DNA of 64,000 bases, from positions 19,319 through 83,318 of the forward strand of contig NZ_JBBVMF010000022.1 of NCBI RefSeq assembly GCF_038150125.1. The letters are read 5' to 3'. Of this stretch, positions 1-6,949 are shown piece by piece (position 1 is the first letter of the stretch; the number at the start of each line of letters is the position of its first letter). The notes beneath the pieces are model-generated. The model had not been told where the DNA came from and made no database searches. It worked only from the letters and a program-made list of their open reading frames with translations. The translations under genes and the position numbers were made by a program. Origin of the DNA: SW132 sp038150125 (GTDB taxonomy: Bacteria > Bacteroidota > Rhodothermia > Balneolales > Balneolaceae).

Positions 1-1
1 A

Positions 2-424
2 AAATATGTACCTGTCTACCGCTATGCACGCGACATCATCGGCACGCTTAATAACTGGGTAGATGGCTGGGTTGACTGGAATATGGTTCTCAACAGACAA
101 GGCGGGCCAAACTGGGCAGAAAACTGGTGTTTGGCTCCGGTGATTGTGGATCCCGAACTGGATGAGGTTTATTTCACACCGCTTTACTATACCATGGCAC
201 ATTTCAGTAAATATATTCGGCCGGGTGCTACAAGAATAGGATTTGAAAACAGTGATGAAAACTTGTTGCTAACAGCTGTGGAAAATCCTGATGGTTCGAT
301 GGCGGTGGTTCTGCTAAACCAGGAAGAAGATTCGAAAGGGATAGAATTAGATCTAAACGGAAAAACCGTCTCCTTTGCAATACATGGAAAAGCTATTCAA
401 ACGGTGCGTATACCTAACCAGTAA
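2..424 (+). CDS. GH30-family beta-glucanase, C-terminal part (5' truncated by window)
   Basis: The open frame runs in from the left edge with no start, so this is the last ~140 residues of a longer protein. The text DGWVDWNMVLNRQGGPNW followed by a small beta-rich module is characteristic of the end of the GH30 (beta-1,6-glucanase / glucosylceramidase-like) TIM barrel and its side beta-domain. The catalytic glutamates lie upstream of the window. It sits 30 bp before a transporter-glucanase gene on the same strand, which fits a side-chain (beta-1,6) hydrolase working alongside beta-1,3-glucanases on laminarin-type glucan. Substrate is inferred from family and context only. Confidence 0.8.
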   Translation, partial: KYVPVYRYARDIIGTLNNWVDGWVDWNMVLNRQGGPNWAENWCLAPVIVDPELDEVYFTPLYYTMAHFSKYIRPGATRIGFENSDENLLLTAVENPDGSMAVVLLNQEEDSKGIELDLNGKTVSFAIHGKAIQTVRIPNQ

Positions 425-454
425 TGATCGGTCTTAAATCATAAATAATAAAAA

Positions 455-2806
455 ATGTCAGAGCCTAAAGCTTCAAAACAGAAAGTGCCCTATCGACATA
501 AGATAGCATTCGGGATGGGTATGCTTGCCAATCAGATGTTTCCCGCTACCCTGGGGATATTCATGGTTGTACTGGTACAAAATCTTGGCTTTCCTGGCTG
601 GATGTGGGGTATCGTCTATTTTCTGCCCAGGGTACTTGATGCGGTTACCGATCCTATCATGGGGTTTATATCTGACAATACCCGTTCAAGATTTGGTCGC
701 AGAAGGCAGTATGTGATTACAGGTGCGATAATCATGGGAGTCGCCTTCACGATCATGTGGCAGCTATATGCTGAAAACTCCGTCAATTATAATTTCGGCT
801 ATTTCTTATTATGGTCATTTGCCTTTTACATCGGCTTAACCATATTCAGCGTGCCCTATGTGGCTATCGGTTATGAAATGAGTGACGATTTTCATGAGCG
901 AACCGAAATTATGGCCGTTGCACAATGGATTGGTCAATGGGCATGGGTAATTGCTCCATGGTTCTGGGTGATCATGTATGACCCGGAGTGGTTCCCAACC
1001 GCCGAAGTAGCCACTCGAGAACTAGCTCTTTGGGTAGGAATCATTTTTGCTTTATGTGCTATGATACCCGGACTTTTTATTCCGAGTAAATCTACTGTAA
1101 ATGAAGATTATGAACCACTGACGCTAAACAACATAAAGCGGAGCCTGAAAGAAATACTCAGAGGATTCAAGGAAGCGTTTTCATCTGTCCCGTTCAGAAA
1201 ACTCTGTATATCTACGTTCTTCATTTTTAATGCCTTTAACACTGTTGCCGGATTTTCTTTCTTCATTATTGTCTGGTATTTGTTTGGCGGAGACGCAGGC
1301 GAAGCAGGTATTTGGACTCCACTGTTTGGAAGTGCCGGCGCCCTGGTAACCACCTTTTTGGTGATCCCGATTGTAGCTCGTATGTCAAGAAAACTTGGCA
1401 AGAAAAATGCATTCATGATAGCGCAAACGATAGCACTGTTTGGGTATGCAAGTCTGTGGTTCTTATTTGTGCCGGGAAAACCATGGCTGTTCTTGCTGGC
1501 CTTGCCATTTCACTCGTTCGGGATCGGTAGTTTGTTTGTATTGATGATGTCGATGACTGCAGATGTTATTGATTTAGACGAACTTAAATACGGAAAACGG
1601 AGAGAGGGAATATTCGGTGCCATATACTGGTATATGGTGAAATTTGGCTTTGCGATTGCAGGGGGATTAAGCGGAGTTATTCTTACCGTGGTCGGTTTTG
1701 ATGGTAATCTGTCAGTTCAGCCTGAAGGATCGATCACGGGATTGAGGTTTTTCTTTTCGGCCTTGCCGATGTTTGGAACGATGGTGGCACTTTGGGTCAT
1801 GCGTGATTATGACGTAACCGAAGAAAAAGCAAATGAGGTCCGGGAAATACTGGATGCTCGCAAGGAAGAAAAAGAGGCAGTTTCGGCACCATATGTTTAT
1901 CAAAAAGACCGATTGCTTTCTATGACTTCTATCGATCCCAACGCAGAAGCTATTGCACCTGAGATAAGCCAACTCAGTATGAAGAAGTTAAGAAAAAGTT
2001 TCAAAGAATCATTGAATAGTGGTATTCATGGCTTTTGTTTTAGCCCCTATCTGGAAGGTCAAAATCTGGGTGATCAGCTATCAAGAGAGCAGATTGAGAA
2101 AAGAATGAAGGTTGTGGCTCCACACACCAAATGGATCCGTTCATTTTCATGTACCGATGGTAACGAATATACACCCGAGGTTGCCAAACAGATGGGATTA
2201 AATACCTTAGTTGGAGCATGGATCGATGATAACCTGGAAGCAAACGAAACAGAGATAGAGAATTTAATCAAGGTTGCCAAAGCGGGTCATGCCGATATAG
2301 TCGCTGTTGGGAACGAATGTTTATTGAGGGGAGAGCTGAGTGAGGATAAAATCATAGCGTACATCCATCGGGTAAAAGATGCATTGCCCGGAGTGTTGGT
2401 GAGTTATGTAGATACATATTATCAACTCTACCAAAACCCGGATGTGATTGAAGCCTGTGATGTGGTAATGGCCAATTGTTATCCATTCTGGGAAGGCTAT
2501 GATGCCGAACATTCATCGGTGTATTTGAAAAAGATGTATGAAGTGACAAAGGATGTTGCGGGTAATAAAAAAGTAATTATTGCGGAAACAGGCTGGCCAA
2601 CGTATGGGAAACCCGTGGATCAGGCTGAACCGTCAATTGAAAATATGATGAAATATTTCATCCGCTTAAAAAAATGGAGTGAACAGGAGAATATCGAAGT
2701 CTTCTGCTTCTCATCATTTGACGAATCCTGGAAAGCCCGACACGAAGGTGATGTTGGAGCGAGATGGGGACTTTGGAATAAAAATGAACAGTTAAAAGTG
2801 AACTAA
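455..2806 (+). CDS. GPH-family sugar:cation symporter fused to a GH17 beta-1,3-glucanase domain
   Basis: This 783-residue protein has two parts. Residues ~1-452 are a 12-helix glycoside-pentoside-hexuronide (MFS) symporter, with the family loop DAVTDPIMGFISDNTRSRFG near residue 60. Residues ~453-508 form a charged linker, and ~509-783 are a GH17 glucanase barrel with the acid/base motif VGNE (E621) and nucleophile motif ETGWP (E711). GPH carriers have both termini in the cytoplasm, so the enzyme domain should face the cytosol and meet imported beta-glucan oligosaccharides. Both catalytic Glu are present, so activity is expected. One base separates it from the next GH17 gene. Fusion of transporter and hydrolase is unusual; no frameshift or gap is visible at the junction. 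Substrate is inferred. Confidence 0.85.
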   Translation: MSEPKASKQKVPYRHKIAFGMGMLANQMFPATLGIFMVVLVQNLGFPGWMWGIVYFLPRVLDAVTDPIMGFISDNTRSRFGRRRQYVITGAIIMGVAFTIMWQLYAENSVNYNFGYFLLWSFAFYIGLTIFSVPYVAIGYEMSDDFHERTEIMAVAQWIGQWAWVIAPWFWVIMYDPEWFPTAEVATRELALWVGIIFALCAMIPGLFIPSKSTVNEDYEPLTLNNIKRSLKEILRGFKEAFSSVPFRKLCISTFFIFNAFNTVAGFSFFIIVWYLFGGDAGEAGIWTPLFGSAGALVTTFLVIPIVARMSRKLGKKNAFMIAQTIALFGYASLWFLFVPGKPWLFLLALPFHSFGIGSLFVLMMSMTADVIDLDELKYGKRREGIFGAIYWYMVKFGFAIAGGLSGVILTVVGFDGNLSVQPEGSITGLRFFFSALPMFGTMVALWVMRDYDVTEEKANEVREILDARKEEKEAVSAPYVYQKDRLLSMTSIDPNAEAIAPEISQLSMKKLRKSFKESLNSGIHGFCFSPYLEGQNLGDQLSREQIEKRMKVVAPHTKWIRSFSCTDGNEYTPEVAKQMGLNTLVGAWIDDNLEANETEIENLIKVAKAGHADIVAVGNECLLRGELSEDKIIAYIHRVKDALPGVLVSYVDTYYQLYQNPDVIEACDVVMANCYPFWEGYDAEHSSVYLKKMYEVTKDVAGNKKVIIAETGWPTYGKPVDQAEPSIENMMKYFIRLKKWSEQENIEVFCFSSFDESWKARHEGDVGARWGLWNKNEQLKVN

Positions 2807-2807
2807 A

Positions 2808-3716
2808 ATGTCCTACAGAGAAGAAAGATTTCTTACATACACCGGCCCGGGTAAAAAGACCCATGTGGGCTATACCAAAGATATGCCCGCGGAGGAGATA
2901 TCAAGTCTCTTTCACGAATTATTAAACAGCGGAATCCATGGTTTCTGTTTTAGCCTTTATGAGGAAGGGCAGGGACCGGGCCATGTTGTTTCTGAAGATC
3001 AAATAAGGCGACGGATGAGCGTACTGAAGCCTCACACAAGCTGGGTACGAACGTTTTCCTGTACAGAAGGCAACGAATTCATTCCAAAAGTGGCAAAAGA
3101 AATGGGAATCAAAACACTGGTCGGAGCATGGCTGGGAAGTGACTCTGAAAAAAATGAGGAAGAGATCGAAAACCTCATCAAACTTGCCAAAGAAGGGCTC
3201 GTGGATGTAGCTGCCGTCGGTAATGAAGTTCTTTATCGAAATGATCTGTCTCCGGAAGAACTGCTGAAAAAAATAAGATATGTAAAGGAACAAATCAGTG
3301 ATGATATCCCGGTAGGTTACGTAGACGCGTATTACGAGTTTGTGAACCATCAGGAGATCGCTGATATATGTGATGTAATCCTATGTAACTGCTACCCTTA
3401 CTGGGAAGGAACATCCATAGAAGACTCCTTCCAGCATATGCAGCATATGTTTAACCAGGCGAAACAGGCAGGAAACGGTAAACGGGTGATCATTACCGAA
3501 ACCGGCTGGCCAAGCCAGGGAGAGGGATTGGGCGGAGCCAAGCCATCAGTCGAAAACGCTATGAAGTATTTTGTGAATGCCAACCTTTGGTCAAAAGACG
3601 ACGATATAGAGATGTTCTATTTCTCATCGTTTGATGAATCATGGAAAGTGGGCAGCGAAGGAGATGTTGGAGCCTACTGGGGTGTTTGGGACAGTAACGG
3701 AAAACTTAAATACTGA
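2808..3716 (+). CDS. GH17 family beta-1,3-glucanase, cytoplasmic
   Basis: A 302-residue single-domain GH17 protein. The acid/base Glu is E140 in AAVGNE and the nucleophile E231 in ITETGWPS; the barrel end FSSFDESWK is also typical. It is closely similar along its length to the GH17 half of the upstream fusion protein, suggesting duplication. There is no signal peptide or lipobox, so it should work in the cytoplasm, unlike most secreted laminarinases. It starts one base after the upstream stop and is followed two bases later by a third GH17 gene, so the three are probably co-translated. Role inferred: trimming imported beta-1,3-gluco-oligosaccharides, possibly by transglycosylation, which some GH17 enzymes carry out. 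Confidence 0.85.
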   Translation: MSYREERFLTYTGPGKKTHVGYTKDMPAEEISSLFHELLNSGIHGFCFSLYEEGQGPGHVVSEDQIRRRMSVLKPHTSWVRTFSCTEGNEFIPKVAKEMGIKTLVGAWLGSDSEKNEEEIENLIKLAKEGLVDVAAVGNEVLYRNDLSPEELLKKIRYVKEQISDDIPVGYVDAYYEFVNHQEIADICDVILCNCYPYWEGTSIEDSFQHMQHMFNQAKQAGNGKRVIITETGWPSQGEGLGGAKPSVENAMKYFVNANLWSKDDDIEMFYFSSFDESWKVGSEGDVGAYWGVWDSNGKLKY

Positions 3717-3718
3717 GA

Positions 3719-4663
3719 ATGAACACATTTTCCAATATAGGTATAGAACCCGGACGTGCAATTTGCTACTCGGGTTACCGCGAAGGCCAGCAGCCTGGAG
3801 GTGAAATTCCTACCTACGACCAGGTAAAGGAAGACCTGCTGATTCTTCAAGGCCATTGGACGTATTTACGGGTGTACGATTGCGCAGAACACACAATGAC
3901 GATTCTTGAGGTTATCGAAAAAGAATCGCTCAATTTTAAAGTGATGCTGGGAGCATATATCAATGCCGAGATGAACAACTTTAACTGTCCATGGGATGGC
4001 GGAGTATACTCAGAGGCAAAGCTGAAAGCGAACGTAGCCGGTAATAAGAAGAAAATTCAGCGGCTCATTGATATGGCCAACAGATATCCGGAAATAGTGT
4101 GCTCACTATCGGTTGGAAATGAAGCCTGCGTTGAATGGACCGATCATTACGTGCACGAAAATAAAGTTTTAGAATATGTGCGGCACGTTCAGGAACATGC
4201 GGAGCAGCCTGTTACGTTTTGTGAAAATTACGTGCCGTGGATGTACAAGCTGGAAGAGCTTGCTCATGCCGTTGATTTTATCTCTGTTCATACCTACCCG
4301 GTATGGGAATACAAGCACATTAATGAAGCAATTGACTACACCAGGCACAATTATTATTCAGTTGCCGAAAAGTATCCGAATATACCGGTAGTCATTACCG
4401 AGGCGGGATGGGCGACGCGATCGAACGGCCGCGGAATTGAACCATCAAACGTCAACGAGAAGCATCAGAAAGTTTACTATGAACAGCTGATGGAATGGAC
4501 GGATAAGGAAAATATTCTCACGTTCTTTTTTGAAGCTTTTGATGAAACCTGGAAAGGCTCGTCACACCCGGAGGAACCTGAAAAACACTGGGGATTATAT
4601 AAAATTGACAGGTCGCCCAAGCTGGCTGTAAAACACCTGGCAAACAAACAACCTTCTACCTAA
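3719..4663 (+). CDS. GH17-like glucanase, divergent third copy
   Basis: A 314-residue protein with the GH17 signatures SVGNEA (acid/base E135) and VITEAGW (nucleophile E228), and the barrel end FEAFDETWK. It is clearly more distant from the two preceding GH17 domains than they are from each other: its N-terminus opens with GRAICYSGYREGQQPGG and it carries insertions around residues 80-110. No signal peptide is visible, so a cytoplasmic location is likely. Start codon lies two bases after the upstream stop. It may differ in linkage or chain-length preference from its neighbours; that is inference. Confidence 0.82.
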   Translation: MNTFSNIGIEPGRAICYSGYREGQQPGGEIPTYDQVKEDLLILQGHWTYLRVYDCAEHTMTILEVIEKESLNFKVMLGAYINAEMNNFNCPWDGGVYSEAKLKANVAGNKKKIQRLIDMANRYPEIVCSLSVGNEACVEWTDHYVHENKVLEYVRHVQEHAEQPVTFCENYVPWMYKLEELAHAVDFISVHTYPVWEYKHINEAIDYTRHNYYSVAEKYPNIPVVITEAGWATRSNGRGIEPSNVNEKHQKVYYEQLMEWTDKENILTFFFEAFDETWKGSSHPEEPEKHWGLYKIDRSPKLAVKHLANKQPST

Positions 4664-4679
4664 CAGAAACACTCACAAC

Positions 4680-4698
4680 AGCTTTTTAAGAAAAAGCT
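4680..4698 (+). terminator. A/T-rich hairpin after the GH17 genes
   Basis: A perfect 8-bp inverted repeat, AGCTTTTT / AAAAAGCT with a 3-nt loop, lies 17 bp after the third GH17 stop and 74 bp before the secreted protein. There is no T-run beyond it, so it may be a weak terminator or processing hairpin that separates expression of the enzymes from the downstream surface protein. Confidence 0.35.
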
Positions 4699-4771
4699 AA
4701 AAACAGAAAACCAAACAGACCATACATCGAATAAATCGCGACAAACCCTAACATATCTAAATCTTAGAATT

Positions 4772-6706
4772 ATGAAATCAACAATATTAACAACAATACT
4801 AACATTTGTGCTTTTGGCAATTGCCAATCTGGCATTTGCGCAACAAGAAGTTGTCCAGAATTTTGAATCTTCTCCTCCAATTGCAGGTTTTGAGGGTTTG
4901 GAGTCAGCTACAATTGTCCCAGACCCTTCAACAGTAGGAAATGGACAGGTTTTGGAATTAGTTACTTCAGCAGCTGGTAATCCTTGGCAAGGTGCAGAAG
5001 TTATTCTTTCTGATGATAGCGCGCTAGATTTAACGTCAGATCTTACAGTAAGTGTAGATGTCTGGTCTAATGTTGCATTCTCGCCAATGGCAAAGGTTGA
5101 AATTACTGGATCTGCAGATGCTGCACCAGCTTCAGCTAATACTCAGAGTCACGCTGGAAATGGATGGGAAACTCTGACATTTACTTTTAATACAGGTGAT
5201 GATGGAACAGCCACAGCTGATGGAATCTATAATAAAGTTGTATTCTTCCCTAACAGAAGCGCAGACGGTACAGCATGGAATGACCCAATAATAGTTGGGA
5301 CGTTTTACTTCGATAATATTAAAGGCATGAAAGGTACTATAGGTGATGCTCCAAATGTACAAGAAGTTGTCCAGGATTTTGAATCTTCTCCTACAATTGC
5401 AGGTTTTGAAGGTTTAGAGTCAGCTACAATTGTCTCTGATCCTTCTGATGCAGGAAATGGACAAGTTTTTGAATTAATCACGTCATCAACTGGTAATCCT
5501 TGGCAAGGTGCAGAAGTTATTCTTGCTGATGACAGCGCGCTAGATTTAACGTCAGATCTTACAGTAAGTGTAGATATTTGGTCCGATGTTGCCTTTTCGC
5601 CAATGGCAAAGGTAGAAACGACTGGATCTGCAGATGCTGCAGCAGCTGCAGCTAATACTCAGAATCATACCGGAAGTGGATGGGAAAATTTAACATTTAC
5701 TTTTAATACGGGTGATGATGGAACAGCTACAGCCAGTGGAATCTATAATAAAGTTGTATTCTTCCCTAACAGAACCGCAGACGGTACAGCATGGAATGAC
5801 CCAATAATAGTTGGGACGTTTTACTTCGATAATATTACAGGCGTGAAAGGTACTGTAGGTGGTACTTCAGCTGGTAACGAGCCTGCTATAGCTGCTCCAA
5901 CACCTCCATCAAGAGACGCTGCAGATGTTATCTCAGTTTTCAGCGATGCATATGCAAATATTAATGTTACCACATTTCAAACTAGTTGGAGTCAGGGAAA
6001 TTTAGTCGGTGATGTTGAGATAGCAAGCGGCGACTTTATCAAGCAATATAATTTCGGTAATTTTATTGGAATTCAGCTAGAAAGCGGAATTGATCTGACC
6101 AATTTCACACACATGCATTTTGATTATTGGGTCGCAGATGAATCTGTAGGCACAGAAGCGATTTTAAACCCCAAACTATCTAATCATGCCGGCTTGCCCG
6201 ATGCAGAAGGTGAAACCAATGCTATTGGTTCGGTGAACTCTGTATCTACAGTAGGTGAATGGGTTTCATTTGATGTAGCACTTGATGACTTCACATCTGA
6301 ATCTGCTAATGGCTTATTGGATAGGGAAAATATTTATCAGATTGTCATGACAACAGCAGGTACTATAACTGATGTTTACATAGATAATCTTTATTTCTAT
6401 AATCAAACTTCAACGAGTATAGATGGAGTCAACGAATCACCAAACAGCTTCACACTCAACCAGAACTATCCAAACCCATTTAACCCAACTACGAGCATTA
6501 CGTATAACCTTCCCGCCAGCGGCGAAGTGACACTTGAAGTGTTCAATGTAACGGGACAGAAAGTGGCAACACTTGTAAGTGGAGTAAGATCAGCTGGTTC
6601 ACATACAGCAACATTTGATGCATCAAATCTTTCATCAGGTGTATACATGTACAGACTTTCTTCCGGGAACTCTGTTCAGATAAGAAAAATGCTGCTTATC
6701 AAGTAA
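4772..6706 (+). CDS. Secreted carbohydrate-binding protein with two repeated modules and a T9SS sorting domain
   Basis: A 644-residue exported protein. A signal peptide ends near AFAQ (residue ~24). Two nearly identical beta-sandwich-like modules occupy residues 25-191 and 197-363; each ends with a VGTFYFDNI strand typical of carbohydrate-binding sandwiches. A different module follows (~370-545, starting PTPPSRDAADVISVFSDAY), a type I know from laminarinase-associated secreted proteins. The C-terminus (~563-644), with NQNYPNPFNPTT and a final KMLLIK, is a type A T9SS/Por sorting domain, so surface attachment or secretion is expected. No glycosidase active site is evident. Position after the GH17 genes suggests glucan capture at the cell surface. 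A strong terminator follows. Confidence 0.75.
   Translation: MKSTILTTILTFVLLAIANLAFAQQEVVQNFESSPPIAGFEGLESATIVPDPSTVGNGQVLELVTSAAGNPWQGAEVILSDDSALDLTSDLTVSVDVWSNVAFSPMAKVEITGSADAAPASANTQSHAGNGWETLTFTFNTGDDGTATADGIYNKVVFFPNRSADGTAWNDPIIVGTFYFDNIKGMKGTIGDAPNVQEVVQDFESSPTIAGFEGLESATIVSDPSDAGNGQVFELITSSTGNPWQGAEVILADDSALDLTSDLTVSVDIWSDVAFSPMAKVETTGSADAAAAAANTQNHTGSGWENLTFTFNTGDDGTATASGIYNKVVFFPNRTADGTAWNDPIIVGTFYFDNITGVKGTVGGTSAGNEPAIAAPTPPSRDAADVISVFSDAYANINVTTFQTSWSQGNLVGDVEIASGDFIKQYNFGNFIGIQLESGIDLTNFTHMHFDYWVADESVGTEAILNPKLSNHAGLPDAEGETNAIGSVNSVSTVGEWVSFDVALDDFTSESANGLLDRENIYQIVMTTAGTITDVYIDNLYFYNQTSTSIDGVNESPNSFTLNQNYPNPFNPTTSITYNLPASGEVTLEVFNVTGQKVATLVSGVRSAGSHTATFDASNLSSGVYMYRLSSGNSVQIRKMLLIK
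4844..5860 (+). repeat. Tandem ~501-bp intragenic duplication (offset 516 bp)
   Basis: The segments 4844-5344 and 5360-5860 are almost identical in DNA as well as in protein, including long stretches of matching third codon positions. They are separated by a 15-bp linker. This is a recent in-frame domain duplication within the secreted binding protein. Confidence 0.9.
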
Positions 6707-6740
6707 TCTTAATTTGATAAGACATACGTCTAAATTTTAT

Positions 6741-6773
6741 AAAAACCGGCCTGTCATGGGCCGGTTTTTTTTT
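6741..6773 (+). terminator. Rho-independent terminator
   Basis: A GC-rich stem, AAAACCGGCC paired with GGCCGGTTTT around a 6-nt loop, is followed by a run of T. It lies 34 bp after the stop of the T9SS-tailed protein and closes the beta-glucan operon. Confidence 0.88.
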
Positions 6774-6949
6774 GCACAAAATCAAAGAGGGTTTGCTCCG
6801 TTTATATTTTTTTTGAGAAGATTTATTGCTTTTTTGACACTCTTGAAGATAAAGTGCGTTTAAAACCAAGAATTTTCGGGCCGTATATAGCATTGAGTTT
6901 CAATCGATTTTAAAAGCTTCTGTTGCAAAGGTGAATCCTTTTTATTAGG

